A DNA stretch of 64,000 bases from Bifidobacterium goeldii (GTDB taxonomy: Bacteria > Actinomycetota > Actinomycetes > Actinomycetales > Bifidobacteriaceae), in NCBI RefSeq assembly GCF_003951095.1, contig NZ_QXGL01000005.1:124001-188000 (forward strand). Reading direction: 5' to 3'. Within the stretch, counting starts at the first letter, position 1. The number at the start of each line of letters is the position of its first letter. Below the pieces are notes generated by a model. That model did no database searches and had not been told where the DNA came from. It saw only the letters and a list, made by a program, of their open reading frames with translations. Below are positions 24,615-32,904 of this stretch, one piece after another. A program made the position numbers and the translations under genes.

Positions 24615-25925
24615 ATGGCCATGCTCATTACGCCGCAGACTGCCCGATTCATCGCCGAGCATCGGCTTGATAACGTACGCGATCTCGCGCTCAAAGCCAA
24701 ACGCGAAGACGGTCTCGATCTGCCATTCGCACTCGACCAAATCGCCGGCTGGCAGACCGCGCGCACCAAACTGCCACAATGGGCCGAGCAGAGCGGCATT
24801 ATCTACCCGCCGCATCTATCCATGGAACAATGCTCATCGCAATTCACCGCCCAGTACAAAGCCGATCTTGCGCGCCGCCTCACCAGCGCGGCTAACGGTG
24901 CTGCAAACAGTGCTGCAAACAGCGCCGCCGGCAAAGCCGCAAACGGCTGCTTAGTCGATCTCACCGGCGGCTTCGGCGTGGATTGCTCCTATATGGCTCG
25001 AGAATTCGCTCAGACGGTCTATATCGAGCGGCAGGAACATTTATGTGTGCTTGCTGAGCACAACATGCAGGCGCTTGGATTACGCCACGTACGCATTGTG
25101 TGCGGTGACGCAGTGACCATGCTTGCCGATGATCAGATCACGCGCATTGCGCCCAGCCAGCCGGCGCTTATCTTTATTGACCCAGCGCGGCGCGATGAAC
25201 ACGGCGGCCGCACATACGCCATCGAAGATTGCACGCCGGACGTACTCGCGCTCAAAGATCGTCTGCTAGAACTCGCCCCGCATGTCATGATCAAACTGTC
25301 TCCGATGCTTGACTGGCGCAAAACGGTAGCAGACTTCCGCGGCGCCGTGAGCGAAGTGCATATCGTCTCCACTGGCAACGAGTGCAAGGAGCTACTGCTC
25401 GTACTTGAACGCCGGCATAGCCGCCGTACAAGCGATAATGATGCTCCAGTGCGCGTGTATTGCGTGAACGACAATGACATCGTGGATTTTGCTTACGATC
25501 CTGCCAATACTTCATCAGATCGAGCATTAGGCTTTGCGCCGCTACCGCAGCCGATCCGCTACTTGTATGAGCCGAATGCCTCCCTGATGAAGGCAGGTTG
25601 TTTTGCGCTGCTCGAAGAACGATACGGCATTACGCAGATCGGGCCCAATAGTCATTTGTTGGTATCTGCTGCCGATCAGCCAATCAGCGGTTTTCCCGGT
25701 CGGGCGTTCGCTGTTGAAGCCATGGGCGGTATGGGCAAAAAAGAGGTAAAGACCTTGTTGCAAGGCGCAGCCAAAGCGAATATCGCCGTGCGCAATTTCC
25801 CGCTCACCGTGGCCCAATTACGCAAAAAGCTCAAACTCGGCGATGGCGGCGACGTCTATCTGTTCGCCACTACGCTCGCCGGGAATAAGCACGTGCTCAT
25901 CCGCTGCACGCGCTGTGCGGCGTAA
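24615..25925 (+). CDS. THUMP-like class I SAM-dependent methyltransferase
   Basis: A 436-residue protein. A helical N-terminal domain (to about 95) precedes a Rossmann methyltransferase: SAM-binding LVDLTGGFGVDCSYMA at about 113-128, an acidic loop YIERQEH, and the motif FIDPARR in the position of the catalytic DPPY-type loop. The C-terminal domain has the THUMP-like pattern ending HVLIRCTRC. Members are presumed RNA methyltransferases; the substrate is unknown. An Ala/Asn/Gly low-complexity stretch (about 95-112) separates the domains and is encoded by short direct repeats. ATG 24615 and 24621 are both possible; ribosome-binding site weak. The 5' end abuts the DnaA-box cluster. Confidence 0.82.
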   Translation: MAMLITPQTARFIAEHRLDNVRDLALKAKREDGLDLPFALDQIAGWQTARTKLPQWAEQSGIIYPPHLSMEQCSSQFTAQYKADLARRLTSAANGAANSAANSAAGKAANGCLVDLTGGFGVDCSYMAREFAQTVYIERQEHLCVLAEHNMQALGLRHVRIVCGDAVTMLADDQITRIAPSQPALIFIDPARRDEHGGRTYAIEDCTPDVLALKDRLLELAPHVMIKLSPMLDWRKTVADFRGAVSEVHIVSTGNECKELLLVLERRHSRRTSDNDAPVRVYCVNDNDIVDFAYDPANTSSDRALGFAPLPQPIRYLYEPNASLMKAGCFALLEERYGITQIGPNSHLLVSAADQPISGFPGRAFAVEAMGGMGKKEVKTLLQGAAKANIAVRNFPLTVAQLRKKLKLGDGGDVYLFATTLAGNKHVLIRCTRCAA

Positions 25926-25962
25926 GCTACATGCCCGGGCATATAGCCTGTTTGAGGGTGCA

Positions 25963-26013
25963 AAAAGGCCGTATGCCCGGGTTACGCAATAAGGGCATAC
26001 GGCCTTTTGAAAA
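25963..26013. terminator. Bidirectional terminator, methyltransferase / crgA
   Basis: AAAAGGCCGTATGCCC (25963-25978) pairs perfectly with its complement at 25993-26008. Both strands show T runs, as expected between convergent genes. Confidence 0.85.
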
Positions 26014-26047
26014 AATCGTTACTGTGAACGCGGTATGCGCCGCGAGA

Positions 26048-26524
26048 TCAGCGCCACCACATCGTCATGATGAAGCCGGCCATGATAATCGTGAACGCGA
26101 TCGCCAGATTCCACGGGCCAATACCCGGGATCGGCCACGTGCCACCGTTAGCGATGTTCTTGTCGCTGCTGGGGGAGAGGTAGTACACAACAGCCCAGAT
26201 CAGACCGATGATCATCAGTGCGCAGAACAGCGGCACAAACCAGCGCGGATTCGACTTGGTGCCCTTAATAGACTCCTCAACGCGGCGGGTGTTCTCCGCC
26301 TGGCGCGCCATCATGCGCTGCATCTGCGGGGTCATGGCAGACTTGTCAGCAGTGGCGTTCAGCACGGCCTCGACCTTGTCCATCGGGACGCCGTAGTCGT
26401 CATTCTCATTTGCGTCGGCGTCAGATTCCTTGGCGTCCGTAGCAGTATCCGTAGTGGTTGCGGTCTCGTCCTGCCAGTCCTTCTGGTCCTCCGAGTCAGT
26501 TCCGTGCAGCTCTGTATCAGCCAT
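26048..26524 (-). CDS. crgA: Cell division protein CrgA
   Basis: A 158-residue membrane protein: an acidic, Thr/Asp-rich N-terminal half, a basic segment with NPRWFVPLF, a first transmembrane helix, the short extracellular loop with GPWNLAIAF, and a second helix ending MTMWWR. This two-helix C-terminus is the CrgA/UPF0233 signature; CrgA interacts with FtsZ and FtsI in actinobacteria. The N-terminal extension is longer than in Mycobacterium CrgA. ATG 26524 has GGAG nine bases upstream; the ATG 15 bases earlier has none. It is divergent from the DUF881 gene, as in other actinobacteria. Confidence 0.88.
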   Translation of the reverse strand: MADTELHGTDSEDQKDWQDETATTTDTATDAKESDADANENDDYGVPMDKVEAVLNATADKSAMTPQMQRMMARQAENTRRVEESIKGTKSNPRWFVPLFCALMIIGLIWAVVYYLSPSSDKNIANGGTWPIPGIGPWNLAIAFTIIMAGFIMTMWWR

Positions 26525-26600
26525 CAGCGTAGTCTCCATTCAATAGGCTAAAAGTCATAATAGCGGCTACACTCGAACGGAGAGTACTTACGGAGGAAAA

Positions 26601-27386
26601 ATGGCCAAACACACCAGCCGTCACGCAGCCCGCCGCTCGCGGCTCGGCAGCGCCGCCGTGTGTGTAATTGTCGCATTATCCGGATTTTTACTCATGACCA
26701 ACCTGCGCGTCAACCGCACAGTCACCGTAACTTCCGACACTGCCGACCTTGTGGAACAGCGTGTGAAACGCGTTGATGAGCTGCAAAAAGAAGTGAGCAG
26801 TCTCAGCTCGCAAATCGATACGCTCAAAGAATTCGCTGGCTCAAGTACTGACGGTACGGATTCTGGTTCCACTTCCTCCGGCTCGAATTCTGCTGAGGAT
26901 GCTGGTTCTGGCACGATGCTGCCCGCAGTAGAAGGCCCCGGTGTGACGGTAACGCTTGACGATTCACCGTTGTGGGAAAACATGGTTGATAGTTCCGGCT
27001 CAGCTGCCAACATCAACGATTATGTTGTGCATCAAGAAGATGTGGAAGCTGTGGTGAATGCCCTATGGGCTGGCGGCGCTGAGTCGATGATGATCATGGA
27101 CCAGCGTGTGCTTTTCAACTCAGCGGTGATCTGCCAAGGCAACGTGCTGCTGCTACAAGGTAAGAAGTATTCGCCACCATTTACGGTGTCGGCCATCGGG
27201 CCAACGAACGAAATGCTGGACGCGCTTGATAATTCGCGCGCAGTCAAACTGTATAAGGAATACGTCAGTGCTTTCGGCCTTGGCTGGAAAGTAGAGACGA
27301 AAGAAAAGCTCACATTTGACCAGTCTGCGGCCACGCTACAGCCGCTGCGGTATGCGTCCGTGATCAGAAAGGACGGGGGACAGTGA
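26601..27386 (+). CDS. DUF881 family membrane-anchored protein
   Basis: A 261-residue protein with one N-terminal transmembrane helix (about 16-34), a coiled-coil segment rich in heptads (VEQRVKRVDELQKEVSSLSSQIDTL), a Ser/Gly linker (about 83-103) and a DUF881 domain starting GPGVTVTLDDSP with VVNALWAGGAESMMIMDQRV. The domain lies outside the cell. Its role is unknown, but it is conserved beside crgA in actinobacteria. ATG 26601 follows GGAGGA. The stop codon overlaps the GTG start of the sortase gene by 4 nt, so the two are probably translationally coupled. Confidence 0.88.
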   Translation: MAKHTSRHAARRSRLGSAAVCVIVALSGFLLMTNLRVNRTVTVTSDTADLVEQRVKRVDELQKEVSSLSSQIDTLKEFAGSSTDGTDSGSTSSGSNSAEDAGSGTMLPAVEGPGVTVTLDDSPLWENMVDSSGSAANINDYVVHQEDVEAVVNALWAGGAESMMIMDQRVLFNSAVICQGNVLLLQGKKYSPPFTVSAIGPTNEMLDALDNSRAVKLYKEYVSAFGLGWKVETKEKLTFDQSAATLQPLRYASVIRKDGGQ

Positions 27387-28570
27387 GGCATTCAGCCAAC
27401 GCAAACGACAACGTAATCACCACTGCAAACGATTCGACAAGCACTGAGCTCACTGCACAAGGAACGCCATCGCGCAGGTCGCGCGGTGCTCGCGCACGTC
27501 GTCGCAGTGCAGTGTGGTCAGTACTCGGTGTACTCGCTGAGATTCTTATCACGATGGCTATCGTGTGCGCACTGTACTTGGTGTGGCAAATGTGGTGGAC
27601 CGGCGTGCAAGCCGAGCACACGCAAGTGCAAACGCGACAAGCTGCATCATGGAACGTGCCCAACGGTGGCTCCGATGGCAAGGTCGCTCAAGCACAGGAA
27701 GGCGACCCGCCAACATCGACTGATCCAGTAGCTGAAGGCGACCTCATCGCGCAGATTTATATTCCCCGCTTTGGTAAAGGCTGGGTGCGCAACATCGTCG
27801 AAGGCACAACTGAATCGGAACTCTCACTGCACGGCCTCGGCCACTATTCCACTACGCAGATGCCCGGCGCTGTCGGCAACTTCGCCATCGCCGGCCACCG
27901 TAACGGCTACGGGCGCCCACTCGGCGATGTGAACCTCCTTCAGGAAGGCGACCCGATCGTCGTGCGCACCAAAGACTACTGGTACGTGTACAAGTACACG
28001 TCCTACAAAGTCGTAACTCCTGAGCATGTTGAAGTGATCGCCGCTAACCCGGAAAACCCATCCGCATCGCCCACTAAGCGCATGATTACGCTCACTACAT
28101 GCGAACCGGCGTACAGTACTGCTACTCATCGTTGGATCAGCTACGGCGAGCTCGCCTACTGGGCGAAAGTGTCCGACGGTACGCCAGCGGAACTGGGCGT
28201 TGAAGATTCCGCCGGTACCGTGACGTTCACCACTGAAGACGATAATTCATCATCGCCGATTGTTGCGCTCGGTACGCTTGAGCCGATTGTGATGTGGACG
28301 CTGATCGCCTACCTCGTGCTGTACATTGCTGCGCTGGTTGCTTGGCGCTACCCGCTGCTGCGCGCGATTCGCGCAGGGGAGCGCCGCCGCCCAGAAGCGA
28401 GCATCTACGGTTGGGTGCTGCGCCACCAGCCTGGCCCGCTGCCGATTCGACTGCTGCTGTTTGCGCTGCTGATGTTCGCTATTTCCGCAGCGATTATCCA
28501 GTGGGCGTGCCCGTGGGCCGCAGCCAACATTCCTATGTTGCAAAGCATGTCGAACTACGCCGTTGGTTAA
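27383..28570 (+). CDS. srtE: Class E sortase
   Basis: A 395-residue transpeptidase. One N-terminal transmembrane helix (about 47-70) is followed by an extracellular sortase beta-barrel with AIAGHRNGYG (catalytic His171) and LTTCEP (catalytic Cys240), then the Arg in THRW shortly after. Two further hydrophobic segments lie at the C-terminus (PIVMWTLIAYLVLYIAALVAW and LLLFALLMFAISAAIIQW), unusual for a sortase, which normally ends with the barrel. Class E enzymes anchor LAXTG-type proteins; no substrate gene is adjacent. GTG 27383 overlaps the DUF881 stop. Confidence 0.9.
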   Translation: MRHSANANDNVITTANDSTSTELTAQGTPSRRSRGARARRRSAVWSVLGVLAEILITMAIVCALYLVWQMWWTGVQAEHTQVQTRQAASWNVPNGGSDGKVAQAQEGDPPTSTDPVAEGDLIAQIYIPRFGKGWVRNIVEGTTESELSLHGLGHYSTTQMPGAVGNFAIAGHRNGYGRPLGDVNLLQEGDPIVVRTKDYWYVYKYTSYKVVTPEHVEVIAANPENPSASPTKRMITLTTCEPAYSTATHRWISYGELAYWAKVSDGTPAELGVEDSAGTVTFTTEDDNSSSPIVALGTLEPIVMWTLIAYLVLYIAALVAWRYPLLRAIRAGERRRPEASIYGWVLRHQPGPLPIRLLLFALLMFAISAAIIQWACPWAAANIPMLQSMSNYAVG

Positions 28571-28696
28571 ACGAGCGGATGCGCGAGCAGCGAGCGGCCA
28601 GTGAGATAGCCGCCGCGCTCGCGCATTGCACGGCGTAGCATGGACGAACAATAGCCGTGACGAGATCATTGAGATCATTGAATGAACGGGAGCATG

Positions 28697-29341
28697 ATGA
28701 CGGATTCAGCGCGCATTCTGGTAATCGACAATTACGATTCGTTCGTATACACCATCGTCGGCTATCTCAAAACGCTGGGCGCAACCGTTGATGTAGTGCG
28801 CAATGACGCCATCGATCCTGCAACCCCCGGCGTATTAGACAACTACGATGGCGTGCTGATTTCGCCCGGTCCAGGAGCTCCTGCTGACTCGGGAGTTAGC
28901 GAGGATATGATCCGCTTGTGTGCGAAGATCAACAAGCCAATGTTTGGCGTGTGCCTCGGATTGCAGGCGCTCGCTGAAGTGTACGGTTGCACGGTTGATC
29001 ATGCGCCGACGATTATGCACGGCAAGACGAGCCTGGTGGAGCATATCGACGACGAGATCTTCGCTGGCGTGGCCAATCCGATGACTGCAACGCGTTACCA
29101 TTCGCTGGCGGTAGAGCCGAGCACGGTGCCCGATGATCTGGTAGTGACCGCGTGGACGAAGGACGATCATATTGTGCAGGGCATTCGCGTGAAGGATAAG
29201 CCGATGTACGCGGTGCAGTTCCACCCTGAATCAGTGATGACGCAGGATGGATACCGTCTGCTGGCGAACTGGCTGGCTGTGTGCGGCCAGACCAACGCGG
29301 TAGCAAAGTCCGCTGGCTTGCAGCCAAAGGTGAATCGCTGA
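28697..29341 (+). CDS. trpG: Class I glutamine amidotransferase, anthranilate/aminodeoxychorismate synthase component II
   Basis: A 214-residue glutaminase subunit. The nucleophile is Cys86 in FGVCLGLQALAE and the His-Glu pair is in FHPES (His176, Glu178); the N-terminal LVIDNYDSFVYT and SPGPGAP are characteristic of TrpG/PabA. It would deliver ammonia to a chorismate-using partner subunit that is not in this window. ATG 28697 or 28694 fits GGGAG; ATG 28682 is less likely. An isolated trpG/pabA between crgA and pknB is the standard actinobacterial arrangement, and whether it serves tryptophan, folate or both cannot be told from sequence. Confidence 0.9.
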   Translation: MTDSARILVIDNYDSFVYTIVGYLKTLGATVDVVRNDAIDPATPGVLDNYDGVLISPGPGAPADSGVSEDMIRLCAKINKPMFGVCLGLQALAEVYGCTVDHAPTIMHGKTSLVEHIDDEIFAGVANPMTATRYHSLAVEPSTVPDDLVVTAWTKDDHIVQGIRVKDKPMYAVQFHPESVMTQDGYRLLANWLAVCGQTNAVAKSAGLQPKVNR

Positions 29342-29378
29342 TTTAAGGAATCGCGCTGCGCGCGATGCTGTATTGTTT

Positions 29379-29446
29379 GGCGGCGCAATGCGCCGCGACG
29401 CTCCCTCACCCGGCTTCGCCGGGAGCTCCCTCAGCCGAGGGAGCCG
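29379..29446 (+). repeat. Hairpin element, copy A of an inverted pair
   Basis: The element reads as consecutive small hairpins: GGCGGCGCAATGCGCCGC, then CCCGGCTTCGCCGGG, then CTCCCTCAGCCGAGGGAG. Its reverse complement recurs at 29658-29728 with the same hairpin order and spacing but compensating base changes. Confidence 0.8.
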
Positions 29447-29520
29447 AGGCTCCGCCAGCGTCATAAGAACAGCAGTTATTACAAGATGCGATTAGCTAAT
29501 TTCCTCGACAAGACCATGTA

Positions 29521-29551
29521 GTAGAAAACAGCCCTTTAGGCGGTTTTCTAC
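29521..29551. terminator. Hairpin between inverted elements
   Basis: GTAGAAAAC pairs with GTTTTCTAC, with an inner GCC/GGC pairing over CTTTA. It could terminate either the trpG or the pknB transcript. It sits midway between the inverted repeat copies. Confidence 0.5.
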
Positions 29552-29657
29552 ACGTTGTGCTTGCTGCTAGGCGAGCCAGCAATATCGATCGCGGAGCGAG
29601 TACTCAGTTGCGGGATGCTGTCAGCTCAACTGCATGATCGAAGATGGTTACATCACT

Positions 29658-29728
29658 CGGCCCCCTCGGCTGAGGGGGCTGTCAGCGAAGCTGACTGGGG
29701 GAGCGTCAGGCGGCGCGGTAGCGCCGCC
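29658..29728 (-). repeat. Hairpin element, copy B of an inverted pair
   Basis: Reverse-complement copy of 29379-29446: CCCCCTCGGCTGAGGGGG, CAGCGAAGCTG and GGCGGCGCGGTAGCGCCGCC. With copy A it frames the gene-free interval 29342-29749, in which I see no coding sequence. Confidence 0.8.
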
Positions 29729-29749
29729 ATGTCCTAGAGGTTGTTCTAG

Positions 29750-31915
29750 TTAGTTCTGGGTAGTCGTGTTGCCGTTGCCGGAGCTGGAACCGGATCCGTT
29801 ACCAGAGCTGGAGCCGTTGCCGGAACCTGAACTAGACCCATTGCCAGAGCTGTTAGAGCCGGACCCGGAGCTGTTGCTGTTGCCAGAACCGCTTTCGCTG
29901 TTGCCGGAACCGCTATTCGAGAGCTTCTTCGCGGTCACGGTGATCGTAGACCCCTTGTCAACCTGCGAGCCGGTGGTGAGATCCTGCTGCTCGATGATCG
30001 CGTCATCCGAACTGTCGCCGGAAACCGACAGCGTGAAGTTGTCGCCGAGCTGCGACTTAGCCTCGGCCACCGTATCGCCCACGATATTCGGTACAGTCAC
30101 CTGCGTCTTACCAGAGGAGATGTAGACCTTCACCGTCGACTTTTGCGCCACCGTCTCACCCGAACCAGGCTCCGTGCGCGTTACCGAACCGGCAGCAATA
30201 GAATCAGACGTTTCCTCCTGAATCGAAGGCACAAAGCCCATATCCTGCAGGATCTTAATCGCCTGCTCCTGCGATTGGCCAACCAAGCCATCAGGAATCT
30301 GCGCCTGACCGGACGAAATATACAAGGTAATCGACGATCCCTTCGCCAGCTTGGTACCGCTGGTCGGGTCAGTGCTCACCACCTTGCCCTTTTCAACCGT
30401 GGCACTATCGGCAATCTTGGTCACATCGGAAACCTTAAAGCCGCGATCTTCCAGCATGGCTTTCGCCGCATCCTGCGTTTGATCGCTCACGTCTGGCACG
30501 CTCACCATCTTCGGGCCGGTGGAGAACCACACCTTCACCTTAGAGCCCTTAACAGCCTGCGAGCCGCCAGTCGGGCTCTGCTTGCCAGTAAACGTGCCGG
30601 CCGGCTCGCCCGAATCGTTATCATCCACAGCTTCGAATTCAAAACCAGCAGCCTTGATTTTCTCCTCCGCTTGCACCTTCGTCATCGACGAAGTAATCGT
30701 CGGCACTACAGCCGTTTCCGTTGCGGCTTTCTCATTCATCAAGAACAGTGCGCCAACAATCACCAGCAGCAGTACTGCAGCGGCGATCACCGAGCCAATA
30801 ATGATCTGCTTACGACGCTTACGCTTAGCAGCTTCCGCACGCTGCTCCGCACGCGACTTGAGCATGGTCGCAGTGTTGTTATTCGCTGCAGGAACCGCCT
30901 CAAACTGGCCAGTTACCGGGTTAAACGCCTGCGTGGCCTGCGTCGGATCATTCGGATTCATCGGCACTGTGGCCGCATCCTGCTCAGCCTGCTTGCGCGC
31001 CTTCATATTCGCCAAGTCGGTCAGCGGATTGAACGCGGCCGCCACCGGCATACCGCCGTTCATGAACGTCAAAATATCGTTCTTGAACTCAGCTGCAGTC
31101 GCATAACGGTTCTGACGATCCTTCGCCATCGCCTTCGCGCAAATCGAATCCCACATCTTCGGCAAGCCGGGCACAATCGCGCTCGGCGGCGTCGCCACTT
31201 CAGAAACATGCTGGTAAGCGATTGCCACAGCCGAGTCGCCAGTGAACGGCGGGCGGCCGGTAAGCATTTCGTAGAGCACGCAGCCGGCCGAATACAGGTC
31301 AGAACGCATATCGACGCTCTCGCCGCGCGCCTGCTCGGGGGAGAGATACTGTGCGGTGCCGACCACGCCCTGCGATTGCGTCATCGTCGCAGCGGAATCG
31401 TCGAGCGCGCGCGCAATACCGAAGTCCATGACCTTCACAATGCCCTGCTCGGAGATCATGATGTTACCCGGCTTGATATCGCGGTGGATAATACCCATGC
31501 GATGCGAGTATTCAAGCGCGTTGAGCACGCCCAACATCACCTGTTCGGCGTCGCGCTGTGAGAGCGGACCGTTCGCTTTAATCACATCGCGCAGCGTCTG
31601 ACCCTTCACAAACTCCATAACCAGGTATGGCAGGCGCTCAGTCGTGCCGTCATCTGCGGTAACCGTTTCCTCGCCGGAATCGTAAATGTTGACGATGTTC
31701 GGGTTGTTCATCTGCGCGACGGAGTGCGCTTCACGGCGGAAGCGCGTGAGGAAGATCTTATCGTTGGCCAGATCGGCGCGCATGATCTTTACCGCTACCG
31801 TGCGCCCCAGTCGAGTGTCCAACGCGACGCGCACTTCGGCCATGCCGCCGCGGCCCACCAGTTGGCCGAGCTGATAGCGGCCATTCGCCAGTGATGCAGG
31901 CATGTTGCTGCTCAT
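29750..31915 (-). CDS. pknB: Ser/Thr protein kinase PknB with four PASTA domains
   Basis: A 721-residue receptor kinase. The cytoplasmic kinase domain (about 14-275) has GRGGMAEV, the ATP lysine in VAVKIM, HRDIKPGN and DFGIAR; a transmembrane helix lies near 375-395; four extracellular PASTA repeats follow, beginning about VPTITSS, VPDVSDQ, IPDGLVG and VPNIVGD. The last 60 residues are a Ser/Gly/Asn low-complexity tail. PASTA domains bind muropeptides, and PknB controls growth and division by phosphorylation. Start ATG 31915 has GAGAGGA and overlaps the pknA stop by 4 nt. Last gene of the operon fhaA-fhaB-pstP-rodA-pbpA-pknA-pknB. Confidence 0.97.
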   Translation of the reverse strand: MSSNMPASLANGRYQLGQLVGRGGMAEVRVALDTRLGRTVAVKIMRADLANDKIFLTRFRREAHSVAQMNNPNIVNIYDSGEETVTADDGTTERLPYLVMEFVKGQTLRDVIKANGPLSQRDAEQVMLGVLNALEYSHRMGIIHRDIKPGNIMISEQGIVKVMDFGIARALDDSAATMTQSQGVVGTAQYLSPEQARGESVDMRSDLYSAGCVLYEMLTGRPPFTGDSAVAIAYQHVSEVATPPSAIVPGLPKMWDSICAKAMAKDRQNRYATAAEFKNDILTFMNGGMPVAAAFNPLTDLANMKARKQAEQDAATVPMNPNDPTQATQAFNPVTGQFEAVPAANNNTATMLKSRAEQRAEAAKRKRRKQIIIGSVIAAAVLLLVIVGALFLMNEKAATETAVVPTITSSMTKVQAEEKIKAAGFEFEAVDDNDSGEPAGTFTGKQSPTGGSQAVKGSKVKVWFSTGPKMVSVPDVSDQTQDAAKAMLEDRGFKVSDVTKIADSATVEKGKVVSTDPTSGTKLAKGSSITLYISSGQAQIPDGLVGQSQEQAIKILQDMGFVPSIQEETSDSIAAGSVTRTEPGSGETVAQKSTVKVYISSGKTQVTVPNIVGDTVAEAKSQLGDNFTLSVSGDSSDDAIIEQQDLTTGSQVDKGSTITVTAKKLSNSGSGNSESGSGNSNSSGSGSNSSGNGSSSGSGNGSSSGNGSGSSSGNGNTTTQN

Positions 31916-32904
31916 TGCTGTTCCTCTCGATTCCTCGGGTCGGTTGCCACCGTTCGCCCGCCAAATTGGTTACGATTCTGGGTCGTCAGGAGCGTTGCCG
32001 CATGGGGAGCGCTGGAGACGCGGCGGGGAATACGCCCGCCAAGACTGATCATGGTTTCGTCTGCTTGCGCGGTTTCTTGATCGAGCAAGCGGCGTTCAAT
32101 ACGTGCCAGCGTGCGCGATACCACCAGCGCATCCTTCGGACGATCAAGCGGATCTTTCGCCAGCATCGACATCACAAACTGCTTGAGCTGCCAGTCGACT
32201 GAATCTGGCAGCGGCGGCACTGGGTCGTTGACGTGCGCTGCAGCAATATCAACCGGAGTTGCGCCAGTAAACGGACGGTGACCGCACAAGCCCTCGTATG
32301 CCACAACACCCAGCGAGTAAATATCAGACTGCGGAGTTGCCTGCTTGCCTTGTGCCTGCTCAGGGGAGATGTATTGCGCGGTGCCTACAACCATGCCATC
32401 TTGTGTAATCTGCTCCTGATTCGTGGAGTAGGAGACGCCAAAGTCTGTGATTTTTACTTCACCAGTGTCCGAGACCATAATGTTGGCCGGTTTCACATCG
32501 CGGTGAATCACCCCATGACTATGCGCTACGAACAAGCCGCGAGCCACCTGAATCAAAATCGGCAGCAGCTCGGTTGGCGGCAATGCGCCACGCTTGTGGT
32601 AAATATCAGCCAGCGAGTCGCTGGGCACATATTCCATAATCAAGAAGCCGATGTTGTCATGCTCGTAGTATTCGAACAATGCAGCAATATTCGGGTGCGC
32701 AAGATTGGCGGAATTATGCGCTTCTGCACGCAAACGGTGCAGTTTGGCTTCCGCATTGTTTTGATCATCGCGCAGCGCTTTGATGGCCACCGGGCGGTTC
32801 AGTTGGATATCGTATCCCTTCCAAACTTCGCCCATACCGCCTTGAGCTAGGCGGCAGTCAAGACGGTAGCGACGGTGGATGAGTTGTCCTTCGACGAGTT
32901 TCAT
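31912..32904 (-). CDS. pknA: Ser/Thr protein kinase PknA
   Basis: A 330-residue kinase with AQGGMGEVWKG, the lysine in VAIKALRDD, HRDVKPANIM and DFGVSYS, and the activation-segment GTAQYISPEQ. Unlike mycobacterial PknA there is no obvious transmembrane helix or extracellular domain after the kinase; the protein ends with a short basic tail, so it is probably cytoplasmic. The ATG at 32904 follows GGAGGCCC at a somewhat long spacing and shares ATGA with the pbpA stop. It would act with PknB on cell-shape and division proteins. Confidence 0.94.
   Translation of the reverse strand: MKLVEGQLIHRRYRLDCRLAQGGMGEVWKGYDIQLNRPVAIKALRDDQNNAEAKLHRLRAEAHNSANLAHPNIAALFEYYEHDNIGFLIMEYVPSDSLADIYHKRGALPPTELLPILIQVARGLFVAHSHGVIHRDVKPANIMVSDTGEVKITDFGVSYSTNQEQITQDGMVVGTAQYISPEQAQGKQATPQSDIYSLGVVAYEGLCGHRPFTGATPVDIAAAHVNDPVPPLPDSVDWQLKQFVMSMLAKDPLDRPKDALVVSRTLARIERRLLDQETAQADETMISLGGRIPRRVSSAPHAATLLTTQNRNQFGGRTVATDPRNREEQQ

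Noticed and set aside
29342..29749. Possible small gene between trpG and pknB
   Set aside because: The only short frame (from about 29555) crosses the hairpin element and has no ribosome-binding site.
30143..31561. A 472-codon open frame on the plus strand
   Set aside because: Antisense to pknB, Arg/His/Leu-rich, no ribosome-binding site and no family resemblance.
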